A stretch of 64,000 nt of DNA, taken from assembly GCF_007097145.1 (NCBI RefSeq), contig NZ_VJVZ01000002.1:124001-188000 (forward strand), given 5' to 3'. The translations under genes and the position numbers were made by a program. The notes under the pieces were generated by a model. The model ran no database searches. It was not told the origin of the DNA and saw only the letters and a program-made list of their open reading frames with translations. The stretch is from Flavobacterium zepuense (GTDB lineage Bacteria; Bacteroidota; Bacteroidia; Flavobacteriales; Flavobacteriaceae). Below are positions 18,673 to 27,294 of this stretch, piece after piece; within the stretch, counting starts at the first letter, position 1; the number at the start of each line of letters is the position of its first letter.

Positions 18673-19917
18673 ATGCAGCACATAATAGACCGTTTTATAA
18701 GCTATGTTACCGTAGATACCGAAAGCGACCCAAACTCTGATACTACACCCAGCACTGCAAAACAGTGGGACCTTGCCAATAAACTTGTAGACGAACTTAA
18801 ATCCATAGGCCTTGAAGAGGTTACTATAGATGAGAACGCCTATATCATGGCAACCCTGCCCTCTAATGTAGCGCATGATGTGCCTGTTATTGGCTTTGTA
18901 TCGCATTTTGACACTACCCCCGATTTTACCGGTGCTAACGTAAAACCACAAATTATTGAGAACTATGATGGCGGCGATATTATATTAAATGCCGAACAAA
19001 ACATTGTACTATCGCCTAAATATTTTAAAGACCTATTACAATACAAAGGGCAAACCATTATTACTACCGATGGTACTACCCTGCTTGGTGCCGATGACAA
19101 AGCCGGTATTACCGAGATTGTTACCGCTATGGAATATTTGTTACAGCACCCGGAAATTAAGCACGGTAAAATTCGCGTAGGCTTTACTCCCGATGAGGAG
19201 ATAGGCCGTGGCGCACACAAATTTGATGTTGCTAAATTTGGCGCCGACTGGGCTTATACTATGGATGGTAGCCAGATAGGCGAGCTTGAATATGAAAACT
19301 TTAACGCTGCAGGCGCTAAAATCACGTTTAAAGGTAAGAGTGTTCACCCCGGTTATGCTAAGGGTAAAATGATAAACTCAATGCTTATTGCCAATAAATT
19401 TATAACATCGTTGCCTAAAAACGAGGTTCCGGAGCTAACATCAGGTTATGATGGGTTCTTTCACGTTACGGGTATTACAGGCAGTATAGAGGAAAGTGTT
19501 GTTCAGCTTATAATACGCGACCATGATGCTAAAAAGTTTAAAAAGCGTAAAAAGCTTATCAAAAAAATTACCGATAAGATTAACCGTAAATACAAAAAAC
19601 AATTTGGTGGTGATATTGCCATTGCCGAAGTTAAAGACCAGTACTACAACATGAAAGAAAAGGTTACACCTGTTTTTCATATTGTTGATATTGCCGAAAA
19701 AGCCATGAAGGACCTGGGCATTAAACCTCTAATTAAACCTATTCGCGGCGGTACCGATGGCTGCCAGCTAAGCTACATGGGCTTACCGTGCCCTAACATT
19801 TTTGCGGGTGGGCATAACTTTCATGGTAAGTACGAATACGTGCCTGTAGAGAGCATGCAAAAGGCTACCGACGTGATTGTACGCATTGCCGAGCTTACCG
19901 CCAAAGCAAAAAAATAA
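18673..19917 (+). CDS. pepT: Peptidase T (tripeptide aminopeptidase), M20 family
   Basis: The 414-residue cytosolic dizinc aminopeptidase removes the N-terminal residue of tripeptides. Motifs include the first metal site [11 protein letters not shown], the bridging Asp in [10 protein letters not shown], the catalytic Glu region [10 protein letters not shown], the MDGSQIG segment, and the C-terminal metal His in [26 protein letters not shown] is a PepT hallmark. The start at 18673 ([12 protein letters not shown]) fits the family; the ATG at 18646 lies inside the promoter box. It probably works with the DPP IV/POT genes elsewhere in the window in peptide use. Confidence 0.95.
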   Translation: MQHIIDRFISYVTVDTESDPNSDTTPSTAKQWDLANKLVDELKSIGLEEVTIDENAYIMATLPSNVAHDVPVIGFVSHFDTTPDFTGANVKPQIIENYDGGDIILNAEQNIVLSPKYFKDLLQYKGQTIITTDGTTLLGADDKAGITEIVTAMEYLLQHPEIKHGKIRVGFTPDEEIGRGAHKFDVAKFGADWAYTMDGSQIGELEYENFNAAGAKITFKGKSVHPGYAKGKMINSMLIANKFITSLPKNEVPELTSGYDGFFHVTGITGSIEESVVQLIIRDHDAKKFKKRKKLIKKITDKINRKYKKQFGGDIAIAEVKDQYYNMKEKVTPVFHIVDIAEKAMKDLGIKPLIKPIRGGTDGCQLSYMGLPCPNIFAGGHNFHGKYEYVPVESMQKATDVIVRIAELTAKAKK

Positions 19918-19921
19918 TACC

Positions 19922-20500
19922 GTGGAAGCGCCTAAAAAGGTTTGGGATAAAAACAACCAGTGGACTGCCGAGCTGGAAGTTTTAAAAAGCATTATCAACC
20001 GCACCCAATTGGTAGAAACTACCAAATGGGGCGGTATTGTTTATACCTCTAATGGCAAAAATGTTCTGGGTATAGGTGGCTTTAAAAACTTTTTTACCAT
20101 TTGGTTTTTTAAAGGGGTATTCTTAAAAGATGAAGCCGGGGTATTGGTAAATGCAAACGAAGGCAATACCAAATCGTTAAGGCAGTTGCGGTTTGCCAAT
20201 ATAAATGAAGTTGATGAAAAGTTAGTGCTCAATTATATTAATGAGGCTATAGAGGTAGAAAAAGCGGGGCTTGGCATTAAGCCGCAAAAGAAAGAAACCA
20301 TTGTACCGGAATACCTTCAGCAGCAACTGGATGAGGATAGCATACTTGCCGAGGCTTTTGCAGCTTTCTCACCCTACAAGCAAAAAGAATTTTGCGAGTA
20401 CATAGCCGAAGCCAAACAGGACAAAACCAAACTGGCACGCTTTGAAAAGGTAAAACCTATGATATTGGAAGGCAAAGGGCTAAATGATAGATACAGGTAA
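19922..20500 (+). CDS. YdeI/OmpD-associated (DUF1801) family protein, GTG start
   Basis: The predicted 192-residue protein begins GTG 19922 (VEAPKKVWDKNNQW...), 4 bp after the pepT stop. An ATG at 19877 would add 15 residues inside pepT that do not look like the family, so GTG is preferred. An N-terminal DUF1801 fold (~15-110: TKWGGIVYTSNGKNVLGIGGFKNFF) is followed by the YdeI C-terminal helical motif (FAAFSPYKQKEFCEYIAEAK ... RFEKVKPMILEGKGLNDRYR). YdeI relatives have been linked to resistance to antimicrobial peptides, but the mechanism is not known. Probably cotranscribed with pepT. Confidence 0.8.
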   Translation: MEAPKKVWDKNNQWTAELEVLKSIINRTQLVETTKWGGIVYTSNGKNVLGIGGFKNFFTIWFFKGVFLKDEAGVLVNANEGNTKSLRQLRFANINEVDEKLVLNYINEAIEVEKAGLGIKPQKKETIVPEYLQQQLDEDSILAEAFAAFSPYKQKEFCEYIAEAKQDKTKLARFEKVKPMILEGKGLNDRYR

Positions 20501-20527
20501 AACTACCTGCCTGCAAACAAGCCTCAA

Positions 20528-20878
20528 TTACTCCTCCATATCCCTATCCCACAGCATGAGTATTTCCGTGGCTTTTTGAGTTATCAGATGCCAGTTAGGG
20601 TCGGCCAATAATTTATCATCCGATAAGTTAGCTTTAACATACTCATGAAGAACCCTTTCCATCCTGATCATGTTAGAAAGCAGCTCCCTGCTCCCTTCCT
20701 CATTTTCGATTAGGTAAGAAATGAACGTTTCAAACTCTAAGTCAAAAAGCCTGTTTAATATTTTATTACCTGATAAAGTAGAACCAACCCACTGCAATTT
20801 CTGACCTTCTAAATCAGCAATAGCTGCAAGCGAATTATAAATTTCCTTTTTCCAGGCATCAATTTGGTATTCTGTCAT
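20528..20878 (-). CDS. Small acidic helical protein of unknown function
   Basis: This 116-residue soluble protein has no signal peptide and no recognised motif. It is predicted mostly helical and acidic, rich in Glu, Asp and Leu (for example MIRMERVLHEYVKANLSDD) and ends DRDMEE. It follows the DUF6572-like gene by 6 bp on the same strand, so the two probably form a pair. The size and composition are compatible with an immunity-type or adaptor protein, but nothing in the sequence proves this. Confidence 0.6.
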   Translation of the reverse strand: MTEYQIDAWKKEIYNSLAAIADLEGQKLQWVGSTLSGNKILNRLFDLEFETFISYLIENEEGSRELLSNMIRMERVLHEYVKANLSDDKLLADPNWHLITQKATEILMLWDRDMEE

Positions 20879-20884
20879 TTGTGA

Positions 20885-21205
20885 TTATTTTAAGTGATGA
20901 TACTGAAAATCAAACCCATTATCTTTCAAAAAAATCTGTGTTTGATTTAAAAAATCCTCCGCAATGGCATCTGTTAAATATTTAAAAACCAGCTGTATCC
21001 TGATTTTTTTGCCTACCGCACTTGGATAACTTTCGTAGATTTGACCGTTTTGCAATACATCTAAATACGCGTTAATCTTCTTTTGCAAAATTAAAAGATG
21101 CAAATTATTCTCATCCCACTCCAGATGGTCGTTTATTGTAAGCACAACAACATCATCGGAATCAGTACTAATTGCGTCGATAACATCTTCATTATCCACA
21201 GCCAT
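20885..21205 (-). CDS. DUF6572-like small protein
   Basis: This 106-residue soluble protein has the features of DUF6572: N-terminal VIDAISTD, VVLTINDHLEWDENNLHLLILQ, KINAYLDVLQNGQIYE, and a closing alpha/beta segment. Family members commonly occur as stand-alone small proteins and are sometimes found near polymorphic-toxin loci, but the function is not established. It lies directly upstream of the 116-residue gene. No toxin gene is visible nearby. Confidence 0.65.
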   Translation of the reverse strand: MAVDNEDVIDAISTDSDDVVVLTINDHLEWDENNLHLLILQKKINAYLDVLQNGQIYESYPSAVGKKIRIQLVFKYLTDAIAEDFLNQTQIFLKDNGFDFQYHHLK

Positions 21206-21236
21206 ATTTAATTAATTTGAAATATTGGTACTAAGT

Positions 21237-22340
21237 CTACTCACTTTTAACATCCAGCGCATCCCTTAAAGCATTACCCACCATCATAAAGGCAAGTACT
21301 AATAAAAGCATGGCAACACCGGGTGCCAGTGCAAGGTACGGCTTACCCAGGATTATATAGTTGTAATGGTCTTTAATCATACCGCCCCAACTGGGTACAG
21401 GCGGCTGCGCACCAAGCCCTAAAAAGCTAAGGCCACTCTCTACCAATATTGCCGATGCAAAATTAGCAGCGGAAATTACTATTACCGGTGCCATACTATT
21501 GGGCAATATATGGTTAAAGATAATTCGCCTGTTGCTGTACCCTAAAGCACGCGCTGCCGTTACAAACTGCATTTGTTTAATGCTCATTACCTGCCCCCTA
21601 ACCACACGGGCAACTTCTACCCACATGGTAAGTCCAACAGCCACAAAAACCTGCCAGAAGCCCTTACCAAGTGCCAGGGTGATGGCTATAACCAATAACA
21701 GCGTAGGTATACTCCAAATGATGTTAACCAGCCACATTACAAAGGCGTCTATCCTGCCGCCGTAATAACCTGCAATAGCACCGAAAAAAATACCCACAAC
21801 CAAACTTATAAACACCGCCACAAAGCCAATGGCAATAGAAACACGTGAGCCGACTATTAACCGGCTTAATAAATCCCGTCCTTGGCTATCGGTGCCTAAT
21901 ATAAATTCTTGTTGTTTGATGTATTCTTTTTCAATCGTAGCGGGAGCTGCCTTAAATTCTGACAATGCAACGGTTTTGCTAACCGCAAGGCTCGGCTCAT
22001 CGGTATATTCGTAATACGTAAGGCTATCGCCTTTAATATCGTATTTTAAGATCGGGATTTTCACATCCGGGTTCGGATTACCTGTAAAGTAGTGACTGAA
22101 TTTAAACTCTGCACCTTCAGGTTGTGGAAAGTGCAGCATCGTTACCGTAAAACCCGGCGATTTGCTGTGTATGGCGAGGTCGCCCCAATTGGCATTCTCC
22201 GATTTCTCCGGTGCCAATACATAGGCAAAAATGGCAATGAGCGCCAACACTACAATAAGCCCTAAACTTAAAACGCCCCAAAAGTTCTTCCTGAACTTTT
22301 GGAGCGCTAAGCCTGTAAGCGATCTACCGGTTTGAGCCAT
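21237..22340 (-). CDS. ABC transporter permease, OppC/DppC type, without partner genes
   Basis: This 367-residue inner-membrane protein has an N-terminal OppC segment with TM1 (~20-42), a long periplasmic loop (~43-160), then five more TM helices carrying the permease domain. The conserved GTDSQGRDLLSRLIVGSRVS, the EAA-type loop FVTAARALGYSNRRIIFNHILPN and the C-terminal SGLSFLGLGAQPPVPSWG are clear. The first loop is longer than in E. coli OppC. No OppB, ATPase or binding-protein gene is adjacent. It lies 7 bp after the Prc-type protease gene on the same strand, so they are probably cotranscribed. Confidence 0.9.
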   Translation of the reverse strand: MAQTGRSLTGLALQKFRKNFWGVLSLGLIVVLALIAIFAYVLAPEKSENANWGDLAIHSKSPGFTVTMLHFPQPEGAEFKFSHYFTGNPNPDVKIPILKYDIKGDSLTYYEYTDEPSLAVSKTVALSEFKAAPATIEKEYIKQQEFILGTDSQGRDLLSRLIVGSRVSIAIGFVAVFISLVVGIFFGAIAGYYGGRIDAFVMWLVNIIWSIPTLLLVIAITLALGKGFWQVFVAVGLTMWVEVARVVRGQVMSIKQMQFVTAARALGYSNRRIIFNHILPNSMAPVIVISAANFASAILVESGLSFLGLGAQPPVPSWGGMIKDHYNYIILGKPYLALAPGVAMLLLVLAFMMVGNALRDALDVKSE

Positions 22341-22347
22341 TCGCTTT

Positions 22348-24591
22348 TTATCTTGTTTTAACCAGTTTATCTTTTTTATTTATGCTGGCTGCTGATTTTG
22401 CTGCTGCCGGTTGCATGTCGTCCAGCACGTTAAGCGCTTCTTCTACATAAATATCTTTAGATAAGCTTTCGTACCATCTTTCTTTTTTCTCAGCCAGGGC
22501 AGGGTCTTTTTTAAATATTTCCTGCTCATACGGAAGCGCTTCAAATTTAAGCTCGTTCTTATAGCTGTTAAGCGCCTTGAATTTTTTAGCTATCTCTTCT
22601 GTTTTAGCAAGCTCTGCCTTAAACTTCTCAATATTAAGATTAAAGGTATTATCGTCTTTTTTGTCGAATATCCAGTGGGCATTTTCATCCATCAGTTTAA
22701 ACTGAGGGTTGGCAGCCATACGTTTTTTACTTTTGTCTACTACCGAAGCAAAGTTAGCTTTAAACGGTTTATAATCAGCGGCAGCTATCTTATCATAAGG
22801 TAGTGCATTATCAATATCACGCTCACCCATATCAATATAAGAATATTTATCCGGCATATTGATATCGCTGGTAACACCTTCCCTTTGGGTAGAGCCACCG
22901 TTTATCCTGTAGAACTTCTGTGTAGTAGTCTTAAGGGCTCCAAGGTCGCCAAAGTTATTACCGCGTACAAAACGGTTAAGGTCGATGATATTCTGAACCG
23001 TACCTTTACCATAAGTATGCTTGCTACCTATAATAACACCACGATGGTAATCCTGAATTGCAGCTGCAAATATCTCCGAAGCCGAAGCCGAGAAATTATT
23101 TACCATTACCACAAGAGGGCCATCCCATTGTACTTTAGGATCCGTATCACTAAGCACCTCGGTAGTACCGCCTGCACTTCCATCGGCAGCACGGCTGCGC
23201 ACCTGTACCACAGGGCCTTTATCTATAAATAAACCTGTAATATCTACAACTGTTTTAAGAGAACCTCCACCGTTGTCACGAAGGTCGATTATAAGGCCTT
23301 CAACGCCTTGCTTTTTAAGCCTTTCAACCTCTACAGCTACATCTTTAGCAGCATCACGGCTGTCTTTATTTTCAAAGTCAATATAAAACTTAGGCAGGTT
23401 GATGATACCGTACAGCTTGCCGTCTTTTTTAACAATGCTGGATTTTGCATAGGTTTCTTCAATCTCAACCACTTCCCTAACAATAGGAATCACTTTAATA
23501 GAGCCGTCTACTTTTTTAACGGTAAGCCTAACCTCAGTACCTTTAGGGCCTTTGATTTTTTTAACCACGTCGTCAAGTCTCATACCTGCAATATCTACAG
23601 GGTTTTCTTTGCCTTGCGCCACTTTCATGATAAGGTCGCCCTGTTCAAGGTCTTTACCCCTCCATGCCGGTCCGCCCGGTATAAGTTCAGAAATCTCTAC
23701 ATAATCACTTTTTTTCTGAAGCCTTGCACCAATACCCTCAAGGGAACCCCTCATGCTGGTATCAAATTTCTCTTTATCATCCGGAGCGAAATAGAAAGTG
23801 TGCGGATCAAAACGCTCGGCAATAGCATTAAGGTAAATGCTAAACCACTCTTCGCGTTTTAATTCTTCAACAAAATCAAAATATTCGTCTAACGATTTAA
23901 GGGTGCTTTCACGGGCCTCTTTTTCAAGTTCAGCAAACGATTTTTTCGTGCCGTCGGCTTTTTTATCGTCTATCTTAGGAGTAGTATCCGGCACTTTCTC
24001 ACCATTTTTAAGCTTATCGGCAGGCGTATCCTGAAGTTTTTGCTTATCGGTAACTGTAGAAAGTACAGATAACTTAAGCTGTTTTTCCCAACGCGTCCTT
24101 AGTTCAGCATCGTTCTTAGCATACGGCTGGTGCTCGTAGTCTACATTAAACTGTTCGTCTTTACTAAAGTCAAACGGTTTGGCAAGGATATCTTTATAGA
24201 AACCTGCACTCTCCTTAATCCTCATAACCAACCTGTTGTAGGTAAGATCAAAGAAAGAAAGGTCGCGCTTATTTATCTGCTCGTCCAGTTGGGTTTCATA
24301 TTTTGCAAATTCGTCAATATCAGCCTGGGTAAAAAACCTTTTGCTTGGGTCAAGATTTTCCAGGTAGCTTTTATATACACCTTTCGAGAAATTATCGTCT
24401 ATAGCTGCCGGGCTATAGTGGCCTTTTTCTATAACAAAGGTTATCAGCTCAATTAAAAGCTGGTCTTTTTCTGGGTCGTTTTCTTTTTGCTTGCCCGGTA
24501 TAAGGGTAAAGCTAAACAGCGCGCCGGCCAACAGGACAACAATCGCTACTATTTTATAATTTCTCTTCATAAAACTTAAAAAGGCATTCAT
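22348..24591 (-). CDS. Carboxy-terminal processing (tail-specific) protease, S41 family
   Basis: This 747-residue periplasmic protease is anchored by an N-terminal signal/TM (~12-30). The first Met could also be at 24570 (MKRNYKIVAIV). Domains: N-terminal Prc-type helical region (to ~245), PDZ (~250-345; GIGARLQKKSDYVEI), S41 catalytic core with FSASASE (501-505) supplying the nucleophilic Ser, Lys529 (YGKGTVQ) as general base, and a C-terminal DUF3340-type helical region. It resembles E. coli Prc/Tsp, which cleaves proteins with nonpolar C-termini and trims cell-wall enzymes. Confidence 0.94.
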   Translation of the reverse strand: MNAFLSFMKRNYKIVAIVVLLAGALFSFTLIPGKQKENDPEKDQLLIELITFVIEKGHYSPAAIDDNFSKGVYKSYLENLDPSKRFFTQADIDEFAKYETQLDEQINKRDLSFFDLTYNRLVMRIKESAGFYKDILAKPFDFSKDEQFNVDYEHQPYAKNDAELRTRWEKQLKLSVLSTVTDKQKLQDTPADKLKNGEKVPDTTPKIDDKKADGTKKSFAELEKEARESTLKSLDEYFDFVEELKREEWFSIYLNAIAERFDPHTFYFAPDDKEKFDTSMRGSLEGIGARLQKKSDYVEISELIPGGPAWRGKDLEQGDLIMKVAQGKENPVDIAGMRLDDVVKKIKGPKGTEVRLTVKKVDGSIKVIPIVREVVEIEETYAKSSIVKKDGKLYGIINLPKFYIDFENKDSRDAAKDVAVEVERLKKQGVEGLIIDLRDNGGGSLKTVVDITGLFIDKGPVVQVRSRAADGSAGGTTEVLSDTDPKVQWDGPLVVMVNNFSASASEIFAAAIQDYHRGVIIGSKHTYGKGTVQNIIDLNRFVRGNNFGDLGALKTTTQKFYRINGGSTQREGVTSDINMPDKYSYIDMGERDIDNALPYDKIAAADYKPFKANFASVVDKSKKRMAANPQFKLMDENAHWIFDKKDDNTFNLNIEKFKAELAKTEEIAKKFKALNSYKNELKFEALPYEQEIFKKDPALAEKKERWYESLSKDIYVEEALNVLDDMQPAAAKSAASINKKDKLVKTR

Positions 24592-24706
24592 TTTACTTCT
24601 TGTATAACATTACACATTAAAAAGCGTGCCAAAATTCCATCTGCGGGCATCTTTCTATACGGCGCTTCAAAAATGCGTATTTTAGCAAACGTAAAAGTAC
24701 GATTCT

Positions 24707-24714
24707 TATTTTTG
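24707..24714 (+). promoter_or_regulatory. -7 box for surE
   Basis: TATTTTTG matches TAnnTTTG, 13 bp before the surE ATG, so the leader would be very short. The minus strand has a possible TACGTTTG (24693 to 24686) for the protease gene in the same 136-bp gap. Confidence 0.45.
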
Positions 24715-24727
24715 ATTTTACTAAACT

Positions 24728-25504
24728 ATGAAAAAAAAACCATTAATACTGGTAACTAACGATGATGGCGTTACCGCACCCGGAATAAGAGCCTTAATAG
24801 CAGTAATGAAAGAAATTGGCGACGTTGTTGTAGTAGCACCAGATAGTCCGCAGAGCGCCACAGGCCACGCCATTACCATAAACAACACCCTATACATCAA
24901 CAAAATTGATATTGACCCGGACATTGAAACCGAATACAGTTGCAGCGGCACCCCGGTAGACTGCGTAAAATTTGCCGTTAATGAGATACTGCACCGCAAA
25001 CCCGACCTTTGCGTTAGTGGCATTAACCACGGCTCTAACAGTTCTATTAATGTTATTTACAGCGGCACCATGAGTGCTGCGGTAGAGGCCGGTATAGAGG
25101 GCATTCCCGCAATTGGTTTTTCACTTTTAGATTATAACTGGGATGCTGATTTTGAACCGGCCAAGCCTTTTATCAAAAAAATCACCGAAGAAGTACTGGC
25201 CAACGGCCTGCCCGAAGGTGTGATATTAAACGTGAACATACCCAAACTTCCCCAAAATCAAATTAAAGGAATTAAAGTGTGCCGCCAGGCTAAAGCCATG
25301 TGGCAGGAAAAGTTTGATAAGCGCACCAACCCAATGGGCCGCGATTATTACTGGCTTACTGGAAAGTTTGTAAATATGGATAAGGGCGAAGATACCGATG
25401 AATGGGCTTTAGCCAATGGTTTTGTATCGGTAGTGCCCGTTCAGTTTGACCTTACCGCCCACCATGCCATACAGGGATTGAATAATTGGGGAATGAATGA
25501 GTAA
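24728..25504 (+). CDS. surE: 5'/3'-nucleotidase SurE
   Basis: The 258-residue cytosolic metal-dependent phosphatase acts on nucleoside monophosphates. It has the N-terminal metal motif VTNDDG, the SGTPVDCVKFA segment, the SGINHGSNSSINVIYSGTM block with the second metal-binding Asn, and the C-terminal DxxAL-type VPVQFDLTA. Start and length match the family. Confidence 0.95.
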   Translation: MKKKPLILVTNDDGVTAPGIRALIAVMKEIGDVVVVAPDSPQSATGHAITINNTLYINKIDIDPDIETEYSCSGTPVDCVKFAVNEILHRKPDLCVSGINHGSNSSINVIYSGTMSAAVEAGIEGIPAIGFSLLDYNWDADFEPAKPFIKKITEEVLANGLPEGVILNVNIPKLPQNQIKGIKVCRQAKAMWQEKFDKRTNPMGRDYYWLTGKFVNMDKGEDTDEWALANGFVSVVPVQFDLTAHHAIQGLNNWGMNE

Positions 25505-25557
25505 AAGCAACGCAACCTTTGTTAGTTTTTGGCATCTTGCATAAAACCAATCAACCT

Positions 25558-26001
25558 ATGAAAAAATTAATCTTACTTACAGCAATAGCTGCTTTCGCTT
25601 TTACGTCATGTAATAATGATGACGACAATAACGAGGTTTCGCTTTTTGGGACATGGAAACTTACCAAAGCTACACTTAATGCCGGAATAGACCTAAACAA
25701 TGACGGAACCGCCTCTACCAACCTTATTACAGAATCAGGGTGCCTTAACAACTCTACCGTTATTTTTACCGATGATGTTGCATCAGCAATCCTAAAAATG
25801 CAATCAATAGATGTAACCGAAGAAGATAATGGCGATTACACGGTATTGTGCGAAGACGGCGTAGATGAATATTTACCATTTACAGTATCTGGCGATAATG
25901 TTACCCTTACGTCTGACGGGGTAAATGTAATTTTTGTAAAAAACGGCAACAAACTAACAACAGGTATGGATGGCGCTATACTTGAGTTTACAAAACAGTA
26001 A
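25558..26001 (+). CDS. Small lipocalin-like lipoprotein
   Basis: The start is placed at ATG 25558, giving MKKLILLTAIAAFAFTSC with a lipobox at FTSC (lipid Cys18). An earlier in-frame Met (25519) lies outside the signal peptide. The 147-residue product has an acidic NNDDDNNE linker, then a lipocalin-like/META-type beta-barrel beginning LFGTWKLTKATL, the typical first strand of Bacteroidota lipocalin-like lipoproteins. The ligand is unknown. It is followed by a hairpin terminator. Confidence 0.8.
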   Translation: MKKLILLTAIAAFAFTSCNNDDDNNEVSLFGTWKLTKATLNAGIDLNNDGTASTNLITESGCLNNSTVIFTDDVASAILKMQSIDVTEEDNGDYTVLCEDGVDEYLPFTVSGDNVTLTSDGVNVIFVKNGNKLTTGMDGAILEFTKQ

Positions 26002-26023
26002 ATCTATATGTTACGTATTATGC

Positions 26024-26050
26024 AAATGCCTCCTCTAATGGAAGGCATTT
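26024..26050 (+). terminator. Probable intrinsic terminator
   Basis: An 8-bp stem (26024-26031 with 26043-26050, AAATGCCT/AGGCATTT) is followed by TCTGTTTT. It lies 23 bp after the lipoprotein stop. Shorter and less perfect than others in the window. Confidence 0.6.
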
Positions 26051-26079
26051 TCTGTTTTAGCCATCTCGTTAAAAAACCT

Positions 26080-26087
26080 TATTTTTG
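26080..26087 (+). promoter_or_regulatory. -7 box for lpxB
   Basis: TATTTTTG matches TAnnTTTG 18 bp before the lpxB ATG (26106). The ATG at 26085 overlaps this box, which supports the later start. Confidence 0.5.
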
Positions 26088-26105
26088 CTCTATAAAGTAT
26101 CGTAC

Positions 26106-27218
26106 ATGAAATACTACATTATTGCAGGCGAGGCCAGCGGCGACCTTCACGGGGCCAACCTTATGAAGGAACTTTTTAAAAAAGACCCTGATGCCGATAT
26201 ACGCTTTTGGGGCGGCGACCTGATGCAGCAAACCGGCGGCACGCTCGTAAAGCACTACCGCGACCTGGCATTTATGGGTTTTGCCGAAGTAGTGCAAAAC
26301 CTTAAAACGATACTTAACAACATTAAACTTTGCAAGGCAGATATACTGGCCTTTAAGCCCGATGTTATTATTTTTATAGATTACCCTGGCTTCAACATGC
26401 GTATTGCACAATGGGCCAAGCCGCTGGGCTTTAAAACACACTACTATATATCGCCGCAAATTTGGGCCTGGAAAGAAAACCGCATCAAGGCCATCAAGCG
26501 CGATGTAGACCACATGTATATTATCCTGCCATTTGAAAAGGAGTTTTACGAGCAAAAACACAATTTTGCCGTAGAGTTTGTAGGCCACCCGCTTATTGAT
26601 GCCATACACAACCGTAAAGTTGCAGACCCAGCACAATTTAAAAAAGATAACAACCTTGATGACCGCCCGATTATTGCCCTGCTGCCCGGCAGCCGTAAAC
26701 AGGAAATTGCCAAGATGCTCAGCCTTATGCTATCGGTAGTTAATGATTTTCCTGATTACCAATTTGTAATTGCTGGTGCGCCGTCTCAGGATTATGAATT
26801 TTACCAGCAGTTCCTCACTAACGAGCGTGTTCACTTTGTAGTCAACCAAACGTATGATCTTTTGAGCATTGCTTATGCCGCTTTAGTAACATCGGGTACT
26901 GCCACTTTAGAGACCGCACTTTTTAAAGTCCCGGAGGTAGTTTGTTATAAGGGCGGATGGATATCCTACCAGATAGCAAAACGCATAATTACGCTTAAAT
27001 TTATCTCTTTGGTTAACCTGATTATGGACAAAGAAGTGGTAAAAGAGCTCATTCAGGGTGAGCTGAACAAAAAAAATATCAAAGCAGAACTGTTAAAAAT
27101 ATTAACACCACAATATCGCGAAAACCTCCTGAAACAGTACGATTTACTGGAAAAAAAATTAGGTGGAAGAGGTGCCAGCGAGAAGACCGCGAACTTAATA
27201 ATCAAACATTTAACATAG
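26106..27218 (+). CDS. lpxB: Lipid-A-disaccharide synthase
   Basis: The 370-residue GT19 glycosyltransferase joins UDP-2,3-diacylglucosamine and lipid X in lipid A synthesis at the inner membrane. N-terminal YYIIAGEASGDLHGANLM, IDYPGFNMRIA, HYYISPQIWAWKENR, LLPGSRKQEI and the C-terminal TSGTATLE/VVCYKGG blocks are diagnostic. The start at 26106 matches the family N-terminus; 7 further codons upstream overlap the promoter. Confidence 0.95.
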   Translation: MKYYIIAGEASGDLHGANLMKELFKKDPDADIRFWGGDLMQQTGGTLVKHYRDLAFMGFAEVVQNLKTILNNIKLCKADILAFKPDVIIFIDYPGFNMRIAQWAKPLGFKTHYYISPQIWAWKENRIKAIKRDVDHMYIILPFEKEFYEQKHNFAVEFVGHPLIDAIHNRKVADPAQFKKDNNLDDRPIIALLPGSRKQEIAKMLSLMLSVVNDFPDYQFVIAGAPSQDYEFYQQFLTNERVHFVVNQTYDLLSIAYAALVTSGTATLETALFKVPEVVCYKGGWISYQIAKRIITLKFISLVNLIMDKEVVKELIQGELNKKNIKAELLKILTPQYRENLLKQYDLLEKKLGGRGASEKTANLIIKHLT

Positions 27219-27248
27219 TTTCTTAAAATTTATATAAAGGTAATTCGT

Positions 27249-27256
27249 TATATTTG
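27249..27256 (+). promoter_or_regulatory. -7 box for the NlpC/P60 gene
   Basis: TATATTTG matches TAnnTTTG 38 bp upstream of the TTG start at 27295. No strong -33 element is seen. Confidence 0.5.
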
Positions 27257-27294
27257 TAAAAACACAACAGTCGAATTTGATAAAATAAAACGTT

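Noticed and set aside
19877..19921. ATG start of the YdeI-like gene inside pepT
   Set aside because: The added residues ([13 protein letters not shown]) do not look like the family, and a GTG 4 bp after the pepT stop is better placed.
24686..24693. TACGTTTG as a promoter for the Prc protease
   Set aside because: It matches the -7 consensus, but no -33 is seen and the leader would be ~95 nt. Kept only as a note under the surE promoter.
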